DNA of 64,000 nt from Acidiferrimicrobium sp. IK (GCF_025499425.1 NZ_JAIMCB010000006.1:124001-188000), one strand, 5' to 3'. Counted from the stretch's first letter, positions 39,586-47,950 are shown. Made by a program: numbers and translations. Notes: generated by a model not told the origin, from the letters alone.

Positions 39586-40611
39586 CTAGATGCTCTGGGG
39601 GAGCAGGCGCACCACGTTCTCGAAGCAGAACCAAAGCGGGATGCAGCACACGCCGATCCCGCCGACGAGCGCCCCGGCCCTCCGCCAGCGCCGGGTCCGG
39701 TTGACCGCGATTCGGGTGGCGACCCAGAGCACCACTACCGCCGCGCCGTAGAGCAGCGCCGGAGGCCACGCGGAGTGGGTGCCGGCGGTGAGCGTCGTCG
39801 GGACGGCTGCGGTGGTGGTGGAGCGCGCCGCGGGGGTGCCCCCGGAGGCGGAGGTCGGGGTGGTGACCGCGGGGGCCGGGGCGGGGGTGGCGACGGGCAG
39901 GCCGACCAGCTTGGCCTTGACGATCAAGCGGCTGGTCGCCGAGAACCTCGGGTTGCAGGTCGTGAGGGTCAAGGTGGGGGTCGGGGTGGGGTCGAGCACC
40001 GCCACGTCGCTGGGCGCCACCACCATCGGCGCTTGGTCGACCTGGTAGCGGAAGGTGTGGCCGGTCGTGTCGGTTAGGTAGACGTCGTCGCCGATGGTCA
40101 GCTCGTCGAGGCGGTAGAACGGCGCTCCGTAGGTGGTGCGGTGCCCGGCGATACCCACGTTGCCCGGCTGACCCGGGTACGGGGTGCCTTGGTAATGCCC
40201 TGGGCCGCGGCTGAGGCTCGACTCGTCGGTCCCGTCGACGACGTACTTGTCCAACCCCAGCTTGGGGATCACCAGGTGGTCGATGGCCCCCCCGGAGGGC
40301 GTGGCGATCGTCGGGGGACCGCCGACGGTCGGGTTGTCAGAACCGGGGGCCTTCGTGGTCGCCCCACCGGCCGGGGCCGGCACCGGGGCGTGGGAGTGCA
40401 GCTCGGTGGTGAAGCTCTTCTTCAACGCCGCCTGGTTGTGGGCCTCGGTCAGGTTGGTGCCGAAGAGCTGGTAGGCGACGAACAGCAACACGATGACGCC
40501 GGCGGTGATGAGCCCGAGCCCGACCTCGCGCACCGTGCGCCGAAACGGGCCGAGCGGCTGGAGGCTCCGGTGCGCCGCCACTGCGGGGACGGGCGGGGCG
40601 TCGGTGGTCAC
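39586..40611 (-). CDS. Class E sortase
   Basis: A 341-residue membrane-bound transpeptidase from GTG 40611. One N-terminal membrane helix (VGLGLITAGVIVLLFVAYQL), a linker, then the sortase barrel: catalytic His in GIAGHRTTYGAPF (about residue 156), Cys in LTLTTCNPRFS (about 218) and Arg in ATSRLIVKA (about 226). A Thr/Ala linker and two hydrophobic segments at the C-terminus (ALLYGAAVVVLWVATRIAV and VGGIGVCCIPLWFCFENVV) are unusual for class E and suggest anchoring at both ends. It attaches surface proteins to the cell wall. Substrates with an LAXTG-type signal are not seen in the window. Confidence 0.9.
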   Translation of the reverse strand: MTTDAPPVPAVAAHRSLQPLGPFRRTVREVGLGLITAGVIVLLFVAYQLFGTNLTEAHNQAALKKSFTTELHSHAPVPAPAGGATTKAPGSDNPTVGGPPTIATPSGGAIDHLVIPKLGLDKYVVDGTDESSLSRGPGHYQGTPYPGQPGNVGIAGHRTTYGAPFYRLDELTIGDDVYLTDTTGHTFRYQVDQAPMVVAPSDVAVLDPTPTPTLTLTTCNPRFSATSRLIVKAKLVGLPVATPAPAPAVTTPTSASGGTPAARSTTTAAVPTTLTAGTHSAWPPALLYGAAVVVLWVATRIAVNRTRRWRRAGALVGGIGVCCIPLWFCFENVVRLLPQSI

Positions 40612-40729
40612 AACCCCCAGCGTAGAGGGGTGCACGCAGCGGGGCGGCTCACCGCTTCGCCGTTGCGAGCCGAGCCGCGGCCGGAATGAATGGCCCCCCC
40701 CGAAAGCCTGCCAGACTGTAGGAGTGCCG

Positions 40730-41185
40730 GTGCTCCTCATCCGCCATGCTCACGCCGGTTCCCGCAAGGACTGGGACGGCGCCGACCGCGACCGGCCGCT
40801 GTCTCCCAAAGGACGCCAGCAGGCCGACGCCCTCGTCGGGCTTCTAGAGGTGTTCGCCCCCCAACGGGTACTGAGCAGCCCTTACGTGCGCTGCGTCGAG
40901 ACCGTGACCCCTCTGGCCCGGAACCTGAACCTCCCCGTCGAGGCGGCTCCCGCTCTGGCGGAGGGTGGTGGGAGCGAAGCGCTCAGCCTGGTCCGCTCCC
41001 TGGCCGACGACAAGGTCGCCATGTGCACCCACGGGGACGTCATCCCCGAGGTGCTGGTCGCGCTGGCCGACGAGGACCGGTTGGACCTGGGGCTGCGGCC
41101 CCGGCAGGCGAAGGGGTCGGTGTGGGTCCTCGAAGCCCACGGCGGGAAGTTCGTGCGAGCCACCTACCTGGCGCCGAAGATCTGA
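40730..41185 (+). CDS. sixA: SixA-like phosphohistidine phosphatase (histidine phosphatase superfamily)
   Basis: A 151-residue protein with the catalytic LLIRHAHAGSRKDWD motif at the N-terminus; RHAHAG is the RHG-type signature with the phospho-accepting His. The second catalytic His lies in MCTHGDVIPE. GTG 40730 is favoured because AGGAG sits 5 bases upstream; GTG 40724 is also in frame. It fits the phosphatase half of mycobacterial MutT1, but here it is a separate protein one gene away from the Nudix-VOC fusion. Confidence 0.85.
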   Translation: MLLIRHAHAGSRKDWDGADRDRPLSPKGRQQADALVGLLEVFAPQRVLSSPYVRCVETVTPLARNLNLPVEAAPALAEGGGSEALSLVRSLADDKVAMCTHGDVIPEVLVALADEDRLDLGLRPRQAKGSVWVLEAHGGKFVRATYLAPKI

Positions 41186-41192
41186 GCGCCCA

Positions 41193-41249
41193 GGTTCCGT
41201 CTGAGTGGCCAGGGTCCGTCTGAGTGGCCAGGGTCCGTCTGGGCGGCGT
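41193..41249. repeat. Three 19-bp tandem repeats after sixA
   Basis: Unit GGGTCCGTCTGAGTGGCCA at 41193-41211, 41212-41230 and a diverged copy 41231-41249. The sixA stop region (TCTGAGCGCCCA) looks like a first partial copy. Because the unit is not a multiple of three, successive TGA triplets fall in three different frames. Confidence 0.8.
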
Positions 41250-41308
41250 CGGTCTAATGGCTGAGGGCGAGCCGCAGCCGGGCCGGCCCGGGTGCTAAGG
41301 ATGACCTC

Positions 41309-41764
41309 GTGCAGATCTCGGCCAAGGCGGACTACGCGGCCCGGGCTCTAATCGAGCTGGCCGACGCGGGCGGCGGCCCGGTGAAAGGCGAGCGGCTGGC
41401 CAGCAGCCAGGGCATCCCCCCCAAGTTCCTCGAGAGCATCCTCGCCCAGTTGCGCCAGCAAGGGATCCTCGCCAGCCGCCGCGGGGCGGACGGCGGCTAC
41501 TGGCTGGCTCGTCCCGCGGAGCGCATCACCCTGGCCGACGTGATGCGCGCCACCGACGGGCCGCTTGCCAGCGTTCACGGCTACCGGCCCGAAGACGTCA
41601 GCTACAAGGGCAGCGCGATCCGGCTTTCGGAGGTGTGGCTGGCGCTGCGGGCCAGCCTCCGCAGCGTCTTGGAGAACGTCACGATCGCCGACCTGGCCCG
41701 GGGGCCGCTCCCCGAGGCGGTCACCCAGATGCTGGCGCAGCCCGGCGCACGCGAGTCGCGCTGA
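41309..41764 (+). CDS. Rrf2-family transcriptional regulator
   Basis: A 151-residue winged-helix regulator from GTG 41309. MQISAKADYAARALIELADA and ASSQGIPPKFLESILAQLRQ are the classic Rrf2 N-terminus and recognition helix, and GADGGYWLARPAERITLADV follows. The cysteine cluster that holds Fe-S in IscR or NsrR is absent, so it is probably a cluster-free Rrf2 protein. It lies just before the pst promoter region. Any link to phosphate genes is unproven. Confidence 0.9.
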   Translation: MQISAKADYAARALIELADAGGGPVKGERLASSQGIPPKFLESILAQLRQQGILASRRGADGGYWLARPAERITLADVMRATDGPLASVHGYRPEDVSYKGSAIRLSEVWLALRASLRSVLENVTIADLARGPLPEAVTQMLAQPGARESR

Positions 41765-42087
41765 CCCGTCGAGCCGTCGCGCTGGGCGCGGCGGCCGCAG
41801 CTCCCGGACGGTGTGCTCGGTGGCAGCGTGCCCGCTGGCAGCGCGCGAGCATTGTCATCTGGTGTCCGCTTCGCTAACAGCGACCGAGAAGTTCTGCTCC
41901 TAACCAGTCCTGGTTCGCCGTCCGTACACCTCCCGTTTACCCCGGCTCACTACGTTGACCGCCGGTTGAGCCCGACGCATATCGATGCCCGATGCCCCCA
42001 AGAGGCGGTCGTTGTGCGGACCGGAGCCGGCCATCACCGCCACCGGGCCGAACGGTCCTGGGTGCTTTCCCTTTCTTGGAGGTCGTA
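41765..42087. other. pstS promoter and 5' untranslated region
   Basis: 323 bases without a gene. Contains the PHO-box-like direct repeats (41913-41941), a promoter candidate (41955-41983) and an untranslated leader of about 95 bases ending in a strong ribosome site GGAGGT (42078-42083). Confidence 0.7.
41913..41941 (+). promoter_or_regulatory. PHO-box-like repeats upstream of pstS
   Basis: Three direct repeats at 11-bp spacing: GTTCGCC (41913-41919), GTACACC (41924-41930), GTTTACC (41935-41941), matching the actinobacterial PhoP consensus unit GTTCACC. A promoter candidate follows 13 bases later: TTGACC (41955-41960), 17 bases, CATATC (41978-41983). Expected to bind the RegX3-type regulator encoded at 47943. 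Confidence 0.82.
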
Positions 42088-43251
42088 GTGAAACGTCCGA
42101 TTGCCCTGGCCTTTGTGTCCGTGTCGGCGCTGGCCATCGCCGCGTGCGGGAGCTCATCGTCCTCGAGCACCAGCCCCACGACCGCAGCCGCCCCCGGAGG
42201 GACCGCCGGTTCCTCCGCGACCACGGCCCAGTCCGGCGGGACGAACATGAACACCGGCAACCCCAGCTCCCCGGTGACGCTGACCGAGTCAGGATCCAGC
42301 CTGGAGTTCCCCTACCTCCAGGTCCTCGCAGACCCGCTGCACTCGGCTTACTCCAACATCACCTTGGCGCCCGCGGCGGGCGGCTCCGGCAAGGGTATCT
42401 CCGACGCCACCGCCGGGACCACCGACCTCGGCGGCTCCGACGCCTACCTGTCGTCGGGTCAGCTGGCCGCCAACACCGCGTTGATGAACATCCCGATCGT
42501 CGTCTCGTCCCAGGCCGTGGACTACAACATCCCCGGCGTCAAGACGTCGCTCAAGCTCACCGGGGATGTCCTGGCCCAGATCTACATGGGCAAGATCACC
42601 AAGTGGAACGATCCTGCGATCGCCTCGCTCAACACCGGCGTGACGCTGCCTTCGACCACGATCGTGCCGGTCCGGCGCGTCGACTCGTCTGGTGACACGT
42701 TCATCTTCACCAGCTTCTTGTCGAAGACCAACTCGGCGTGGAACTCCGGTCCTGCGTTCGGCACCACCGTCACCTGGCCGGCCGCCCCCGGCGAGCTGAC
42801 CGCCAACGGCAACCCCGGCATGGTCCAGACCTGCTCGTCGACGCCGGGCTGCATTGCCTACGTCGGCATCAGCTCGCAGGCCCAGGCGACCTCCGCGGGC
42901 CTCGGCGAGGCGCTGTTGCAAAACCAGGCCGGCCAGTTCGTGAGCCCGACCCAGGCCAACGTCACCTCAGCGGTCAACAACTCGACGTCGAACGTCCCCG
43001 ACAACCTGGCTGCGTCGCTCATCTACGCCGCCGGCGCCACCTCGTACCCGATCGTCAACTTCGAGTACCTAGTCGTGAAGTCGACGCAGTCGGACGCCAA
43101 CAAGGCGAAAGCCATCCGTACCTTCCTGGCGTTCGCCATCGACCCGAGCCAAGGCTCGACGCCGGCCAACCTGGCCAAGGAGCAGTTCGTGGCCCTTCCG
43201 TCCTCGGTGATCCCGAAGGTCCAGGCGGCGATCGCCAAGATCGGGTCCTGA
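42088..43251 (+). CDS. pstS: Phosphate ABC transporter substrate-binding lipoprotein
   Basis: A 387-residue secreted lipoprotein that captures phosphate. Signal peptide KRPIALAFVSVSALAIAAC with lipobox IAAC; Cys20 is the predicted lipid anchor. A Ser/Thr/Gly linker follows, then the PBP domain (SGSSLEFPYLQVLADPLHSA, TTDLGGSDAYLSSGQ, YMGKITKWNDPAIASLN, PVRRVDSSGDTFIFTSFLSK). GTG 42088 follows GGAGGT. First gene of pstSCA, preceded by PHO-box-like repeats and separated from pstC by a strong hairpin, which would allow more PstS than permease. Confidence 0.95.
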   Translation: MKRPIALAFVSVSALAIAACGSSSSSSTSPTTAAAPGGTAGSSATTAQSGGTNMNTGNPSSPVTLTESGSSLEFPYLQVLADPLHSAYSNITLAPAAGGSGKGISDATAGTTDLGGSDAYLSSGQLAANTALMNIPIVVSSQAVDYNIPGVKTSLKLTGDVLAQIYMGKITKWNDPAIASLNTGVTLPSTTIVPVRRVDSSGDTFIFTSFLSKTNSAWNSGPAFGTTVTWPAAPGELTANGNPGMVQTCSSTPGCIAYVGISSQAQATSAGLGEALLQNQAGQFVSPTQANVTSAVNNSTSNVPDNLAASLIYAAGATSYPIVNFEYLVVKSTQSDANKAKAIRTFLAFAIDPSQGSTPANLAKEQFVALPSSVIPKVQAAIAKIGS

Positions 43252-43266
43252 TCAGCTAGAACACCA

Positions 43267-43302
43267 CGTGGGTGCCCGGCGTCCCGTCGCCGGGCACCCA
43301 CG
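43267..43302 (+). terminator. Intercistronic hairpin between pstS and pstC
   Basis: Perfect 15-bp stem (43267-43281 / 43288-43302), 6-base loop, followed by TTCTCC. It begins 16 bases after the pstS stop and ends 11 bases before the pstC ribosome site. It is likely a partial terminator or 3' stabiliser giving high pstS relative to pstCA. Confidence 0.75.
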
Positions 43303-43322
43303 TTCTCCAAGCGAGGTTGCCA

Positions 43323-44381
43323 GTGGCCGTCACATCCGTCCGTCCCGAGCGGATCCGTTCGAAGCGTTCGATGGCGCGGGCGCGCGCCCGCGCCGAGCTC
43401 ACGCCCCGGGACCGGGTGATCAAGTTCGTTCTCGGGGCGGCGGCGGTCGTCCCGGTGGCCGCCCTCGGCTTCCTCGCCTACGAGATGTTCAAGGAGGCGT
43501 ACCCCTCGATCGTCTTCAACGGCGGGAAGTTCTTCACCACCAAGACCTTCACCATCGGGAACCTCTACAGCACCGGGGTCGAGGTCCGACACGGCTACAA
43601 GGCCGCGAAGGGCGCGTCGTTCGGGATCTTGCCGCTGATCTTCGGCACCCTCGTGTCGTCGCTCATCGCCTTGGTTTTCGCGCTGCCCGTCTCGGTGCTC
43701 GGAGCGATCCTCCTCGTGGAGCGGGTCCCGCGCCGCTTCGAGGCGCCGCTCGGCGTGTTCCTCGAGCTGCTCGCCGGCGTGCCGAGCGTCGTGTTCGGGC
43801 TTTGGGGTGTCTACACGTTCGGGCCTTTCTTCGCCCGCGACGTCTACCGGTACGTGGCCGACCTGCACATCCCGTGGCTGACCGGCGCGGTCGGTTCGGG
43901 CCAGGGGCTGCTCACCTCGTCGCTGGTGCTGGCGATCATGATCATCCCGATCGTCGCCGCCACCACCCGGGAGCTGGTCCGGTCGGTGCCGGCCTTGAGC
44001 AAAGAGGGCGCCACCGCCCTCGGCCTGACCCGCTCGGAGTCGGTGCGGCTGGTGACCCTCCCGTTCATCAGGACCGGGATCATCGCGGCCGCACTGCTCG
44101 GGTGGGGTCGTGCGCTCGGCGAGACGATCGCCGTGCTGTTGATCAGCGGCAACTTCTTGAACGCCTACCCGAAGAGCATCTTCGCCCCGTTCTCCACGAT
44201 GGCGTCGACGATCGCCGCGCTCCTCGACGGCGCGCTCACCGACTCGACGGGCATGGCGATCCACGCCCTGGCCGAGGTCGGCTTGGTCCTCCTCGGCATC
44301 ACGCTCCTCACCAACTTCGCCGGGCGCCTCGTCGGCCGGCGCCTGAGCGGGCCGGGCCTCCCGGTCGGAAGGGGCGTGTGA
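43323..44381 (+). CDS. pstC: Phosphate ABC transporter permease PstC
   Basis: A 352-residue inner-membrane permease. GTG 43323 is favoured by GAGGTT just upstream. N-terminal charged tail (RPERIRSKRSMARARARAEL), then about six helices (VLGAAAVVPVAALGFLAYEM, LIFGTLVSSLIALVFALPVS, VFLELLAGVPSVVFGLWGVY, LLTSSLVLAIMIIPIVAATT, IIAAALLGWGRALGETIAVL, ALAEVGLVLLGITLLTNFAG). The cytoplasmic loop GWGRALGETIAV is the conserved contact with PstB. It overlaps pstA. Confidence 0.94.
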   Translation: MAVTSVRPERIRSKRSMARARARAELTPRDRVIKFVLGAAAVVPVAALGFLAYEMFKEAYPSIVFNGGKFFTTKTFTIGNLYSTGVEVRHGYKAAKGASFGILPLIFGTLVSSLIALVFALPVSVLGAILLVERVPRRFEAPLGVFLELLAGVPSVVFGLWGVYTFGPFFARDVYRYVADLHIPWLTGAVGSGQGLLTSSLVLAIMIIPIVAATTRELVRSVPALSKEGATALGLTRSESVRLVTLPFIRTGIIAAALLGWGRALGETIAVLLISGNFLNAYPKSIFAPFSTMASTIAALLDGALTDSTGMAIHALAEVGLVLLGITLLTNFAGRLVGRRLSGPGLPVGRGV

Positions 44382-45232
44382 TGCGGGCCCGAGGGATCCG
44401 TGACCTGATCTTCTGGGGCTTGTGCGCCCTGGCGTTCGTGCTCATCGTCGCCCCCGCCATGAGCGTGATCATCAGCGTGTTCCACCAGGCCGCGCCGGCG
44501 TTCGGCTGGTCGCTTTTCACCAAACCGACCCACGGGGATCACGGCGGTCTGAGCAACGCGATAGTCGGGACGCTGCTGTTGCTGCTCGGCGTCTTGGTGG
44601 TCGCGGGGACCATCGGCGTGGCCGCGGGGATCTACCTGGCCGAGTTCGCCGGACCGCGCCTCGGCGGGATCCTCCGGTTCTTCTCCGAGGTCCTCGCCGG
44701 CATGCCCTCGATCGTCATCGGCTACGTCGGGTACATCGCGCTGGTCGTCGAGTTCCACTGGGGTTACTCACTGCTCGCCGGGCTGCTCGCCTTGTCGGTC
44801 CTGGTCCTCCCCTACGTCGTGAAGACGACAGAAGTGGCCCTCAGGCAGGTACCGACAACCCTGCGGGAGGCGTCGGCCGGCCTCGGCCTGCCCCGGGGGC
44901 GCACGGTGGCGCGGATCCTGCTTCCGCCGGCCATCCCCGGGATCGTCAGCGGCCTGATCGTGGCGCTGGCGATCTCCACCGGCGAGACCGCCCCGCTGCT
45001 GTTCACTGCCGGCTTCCTCGACGGCCACAACCCGGGTTTGAACCTGTTCCACCACCAGGTGCCGTACCTGACCTACGTGACCTTCACCGACACCTCCCTG
45101 CCCGGCCAGAGCGCCCACCAGCTCGCTGCCGCCGCCGGTGCGGTCACCTTGATCATCCTCATCGTGCTCATCGCGTTGGGTCGTGTCGTCGCCGGGCGGG
45201 CTCGCAAGCAGACGGAGCGGATGTCTCTTTAG
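44381..45232 (+). CDS. pstA: Phosphate ABC transporter permease PstA
   Basis: A 283-residue permease from ATG 44381, whose first base is the last base of the pstC stop. GGAAGGGG is upstream. Six helices are visible, including LIFWGLCALAFVLIVAPAMS, AIVGTLLLLLGVLVVAGTIG, IVIGYVGYIALVVEFHWGYS and AVTLIILIVLIALGRVVAGR. The ATPase-contact loop is ALAISTGETAPLLFTAGF. Its 3' end is followed by an imperfect duplication and tandem repeats; pstB is not next in line but on the opposite strand. Confidence 0.94.
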   Translation: MRARGIRDLIFWGLCALAFVLIVAPAMSVIISVFHQAAPAFGWSLFTKPTHGDHGGLSNAIVGTLLLLLGVLVVAGTIGVAAGIYLAEFAGPRLGGILRFFSEVLAGMPSIVIGYVGYIALVVEFHWGYSLLAGLLALSVLVLPYVVKTTEVALRQVPTTLREASAGLGLPRGRTVARILLPPAIPGIVSGLIVALAISTGETAPLLFTAGFLDGHNPGLNLFHHQVPYLTYVTFTDTSLPGQSAHQLAAAAGAVTLIILIVLIALGRVVAGRARKQTERMSL

Positions 45233-45366
45233 CCGGCCTGGTGGTGGGCCTGCTGGGTCTCGTATCGCCGGTCTGGCGGCTAGCAAGACGGAGCGGATGG
45301 CGAGCTGGCCCGACACCCGCCGTGGCGACGCGACCGCCGGCGGGCCGTGTCGTCGACGGCGGGCTC

Positions 45367-45446
45367 GCACACGGTTTGTCAGGCACACGGTTTGTCAGGC
45401 ACACGGTCTGTCAGGCACACGGCCTGTCAGGCACACGGTCTGTCAG
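45367..45446. repeat. Five 16-bp tandem repeats
   Basis: Five adjacent units of GCACACGGTTTGTCAG with changes only at positions 9-10, at 45367, 45383, 45399, 45415 and 45431. No spacers, so not a CRISPR array. Lies between convergent pstA and pstB. Confidence 0.9.
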
Positions 45447-45597
45447 GCTACGGGCTCCCAGCGAGCGCGAACGCCTAGGGCTCCCAGCCAGGAGAGCGTG
45501 AAGCGGTCGTCCACGCGGTCGAAGACCACATCTGCCAAAAAGACCGAGCTGTCCGCCGGGCCCGCAAAGCGTCGCTGGGGCCCCCGGCACGGGGATG

Positions 45598-45620
45598 GCG
45601 GCGTCTGCGAGACGCCGCCG
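45598..45620 (-). terminator. Hairpin after pstB
   Basis: Perfect 10-bp stem (45598-45607 / 45611-45620) with a GCG loop, directly after the pstB stop on the minus strand. A T run occurs about 55 bases further downstream (opposite AAAAAG at 45537-45542). Confidence 0.65.
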
Positions 45621-45621
45621 C

Positions 45622-46476
45622 TCAGCCGAAGCGGCCGGTTACGTAGTCGAGGGTCCGCTGATCGGCGGGGGAGTCGAACATCTTGCGGGTCGGGGCGACC
45701 TCGACCAAGACGCCGCCTTCCTTGCCCTCGGTGGTGAAGAACGCGGTCGTGTCCGACACCCGGGCGGCCTGCTGCAGGTTGTGGGTGACGATGATGATGG
45801 TGAACTGCTCCTTCAAGTTGACCATCAGCTCCTCGATCCGCAGCGTGGCAATCGGATCGAGGGCGGAGCACGGTTCGTCCATGAGGATGACGTCAGGCTT
45901 GACCGCGATGGCCCGGGCGATGCAGAGCCGCTGCTGCTGGCCGCCGGACAGCTCGAACGCGCTCTGCTTCAGCTTGTCTTTGACCTCGTCCCACAGGGCC
46001 GCCTGCCGCAGTGCGCCCTCGACGACCTCGGCGAGGTCCTTTTTGGGCACTCCGTTCGCCCGAGGGGTGAAAGCCACATTTTCGAAGATCGACTTCGGGA
46101 ACGGGTTCGGCTTTTGGAAGACCATCCCGACCTTGCGCCGCAACTCGATCGGCTTCACCGTCGGCGCCTGTACATCCTGGCCGTGGTAGCGGATCGTGCC
46201 GTCGACTCTGGTGCCCGCGACCAGGTCGTTCATCCGGTTGAGACAACGCAGGAGGGTGGTCTTGCCGCACCCCGACGGGCCGATGAGCGCGGTGATCTCC
46301 TGGGCGTGCATCTGCATGGTCACGCCCCGAATCGCCCGGTACGACCCGTAGTAGACCGCCACGTCGTCGAGGTCGTAGACCACGTCTCGCAGCGGTCCCG
46401 AGCCGTCGTCCGGCACGGTCACGGCATCTTCTGCCGGCGCCGTGTTGCCGGTCCGGACCATGGCGTCGTTGCTCAT
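45622..46476 (-). CDS. pstB: Phosphate ABC transporter ATP-binding protein PstB
   Basis: A 284-residue ABC ATPase powering PstCA. Walker [16 protein letters not shown]-loop [14 protein letters not shown], signature [14 protein letters not shown], Walker [15 protein letters not shown]-loop [15 protein letters not shown]. About 30 extra residues precede the usual start (ATG 46476). It is on the opposite strand from pstSCA and divergent from phoR, sharing a 112-base spacer with PHO-box-like repeats, so PstB supply is under its own regulator site. Confidence 0.96.
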   Translation of the reverse strand: MSNDAMVRTGNTAPAEDAVTVPDDGSGPLRDVVYDLDDVAVYYGSYRAIRGVTMQMHAQEITALIGPSGCGKTTLLRCLNRMNDLVAGTRVDGTIRYHGQDVQAPTVKPIELRRKVGMVFQKPNPFPKSIFENVAFTPRANGVPKKDLAEVVEGALRQAALWDEVKDKLKQSAFELSGGQQQRLCIARAIAVKPDVILMDEPCSALDPIATLRIEELMVNLKEQFTIIIVTHNLQQAARVSDTTAFFTTEGKEGGVLVEVAPTRKMFDSPADQRTLDYVTGRFG

Positions 46477-46536
46477 ACCCCGATGATGGCAAGCCAGCAG
46501 ATCGTTCCGCTACCAGGTCCGGTACCTTTCCAGAAC

Positions 46537-46554
46537 GTTCACCTTCAGTTCACC
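46537..46554. promoter_or_regulatory. PHO-box-like repeats between pstB and phoR
   Basis: Two perfect GTTCACC units (46537-46543 and 46548-46554) spaced 11 bases, the canonical actinobacterial PHO box, in the 112-base divergent spacer. TAAAAG (46555-46560) follows as a possible -10 for phoR. The site could serve both pstB and phoR-regX3. Confidence 0.85.
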
Positions 46555-46588
46555 TAAAAGATGTGGTGCCGTAAGGGTCGACACGCCT

Positions 46589-47950
46589 ATGGCCCCTACC
46601 GTGGTGCGGACGCGAGAGAGCCGGAGTGCAACGAACGTGCAAGATGATCCAGCCAGCCAGGTGGCGGTCGAACCGCCGCATGCTGGATTCCGCAAGCCGA
46701 GGCTCCGCCGGAGGGACGTCGTGAGGAAGGCCGAGAAGGCATCGCCGGAGGCGGGCACCAAGCGCACGCCGGGCGCTGAGACCGGTGCCGGTGACGGCGC
46801 TGGGATCAACCCGGCGGAACAAATCGACCGGCTCCAGGCCACCCTCGACCACCTCATCGAAGGCGTGATCGTCTGCGACGAGCAGGGACGGCCGGTGTAT
46901 CGCAACGCGGCCGCAGCCGAGTTCGTCGGCAGTCGCTTCGGGGGTCCGGTCGCGGCCAGCGCCATCGACGAGTACCTCGGAACCGCCCGGCGCGGCCGCC
47001 AGGTCGAGCAGCTGCTGGAGCTGTTCTCGCCGACCCGGCGGACCCTGTCGATCAGGGCGTTCCCGCTCCACGGCGGGGTCGACCAGGGCATCGGGGCGGT
47101 CGCGATCGTCGAGGACGTCTCCGACCGCCAGCGCGTCGACGCCATCCGCCGGGACTTCGTCGCCAACGTCAGCCACGAGCTGAAGACCCCGGTCGGCGCG
47201 TTGAGCCTCCTCGCCGAGACCCTCGACGGCGAGGACGACCCCGACGTCGTCACTCGACTTTCATCGCGGCTGTCGACCGAGGCGGACCGCCTCGCCCGCA
47301 TCATCGACGACCTGCTCGACCTGTCGCGGATCGAGGCCAACGAGGCCCCGGTGCTCGAGTCCGTGCCCGTCGCCGCCGTCTTGGCCCAGGCGGTCGAGGG
47401 CCTTCGTCCGATGGCCGACGCCAGCCGCATCGACGTCGCGCTGTGCGACACCGACCCGGCCCTCGAGCTGTACTGCGACCGGTGGGAGATGGTCTCCGCG
47501 GTGGCCAACCTGGTCGACAACGCCATCAAGTACTCCGAGCCGGGCGGACGTGTGGACGTCGGCGCCCACGCCGCCGCTGACCCCGTCGACGGGACGCCTG
47601 TCGTCGAGGTCTCCGTCGCCGACCGCGGCATCGGGATCCCCAAACGGGACCTGGAGCGGATCTTCGAGCGGTTCTACCGGGTCGACCGGGCCCGGTCGCG
47701 CACCACCGGCGGCACCGGCCTCGGGCTCTCCATCGTCCGTCACGTGGTCTCCAACCACGGCGGCACCATCCGGGTGGAGTCGAGCGAGGGGGTCGGGTCG
47801 ACCTTCACGCTGGTCCTGCCGACGTCGGCTCGGCGCAACGGCGTGCCGGTCCCCGACGCCAGCCGGAGTCCCGCCGAGGCGAGCGAGGCTCCCGGCGATC
47901 CCAGCACCCCGGGCGGAGACGCCGAGCGAGGAGACACCAACCGTGGCTGA
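46589..47950 (+). CDS. phoR: Phosphate-regulon sensor histidine kinase (SenX3/PhoR-like), no membrane helix seen
   Basis: A 453-residue kinase. A PAS-like domain (about 78-180, DRLQATLDHLIEGVIVCDEQ) precedes the dimerisation and phosphoacceptor region with H196 in FVANVSHELKTPVGAL, then the ATPase domain (NLVDNAIKYSEPGG, VADRGIGIPKRDLERIFERF, TGGTGLGLSIVRHVV). SenX3 and PhoR normally have one or two N-terminal helices; here the first 75 residues are charged and hydrophilic, so the kinase looks cytosolic. Only 112 bases separate it from pstB, leaving no room for a missed membrane exon. A GTG at 46637 is an alternative start. Overlaps regX3. Confidence 0.9.
   Translation: MAPTVVRTRESRSATNVQDDPASQVAVEPPHAGFRKPRLRRRDVVRKAEKASPEAGTKRTPGAETGAGDGAGINPAEQIDRLQATLDHLIEGVIVCDEQGRPVYRNAAAAEFVGSRFGGPVAASAIDEYLGTARRGRQVEQLLELFSPTRRTLSIRAFPLHGGVDQGIGAVAIVEDVSDRQRVDAIRRDFVANVSHELKTPVGALSLLAETLDGEDDPDVVTRLSSRLSTEADRLARIIDDLLDLSRIEANEAPVLESVPVAAVLAQAVEGLRPMADASRIDVALCDTDPALELYCDRWEMVSAVANLVDNAIKYSEPGGRVDVGAHAAADPVDGTPVVEVSVADRGIGIPKRDLERIFERFYRVDRARSRTTGGTGLGLSIVRHVVSNHGGTIRVESSEGVGSTFTLVLPTSARRNGVPVPDASRSPAEASEAPGDPSTPGGDAERGDTNRG

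Larger units (their letters stand above)
45233..45621. other. Repeat-rich spacer between convergent pstA and pstB
   Basis: 389 bases with no gene seen. The last 30-odd bases of pstA are echoed twice: GCAAGACGGAGCGGATG near 45283-45299 and CGTGTCGTCGACGGCGGGCT near 45346-45365. Then come five 16-bp repeats (45367-45446), two CTCCCAGC segments, and the pstB hairpin. Confidence 0.65.

Noticed and set aside
45367..45446. Possible CRISPR array
   Set aside because: Five directly adjacent 16-bp units without spacers and no cas genes; it is a simple tandem repeat.
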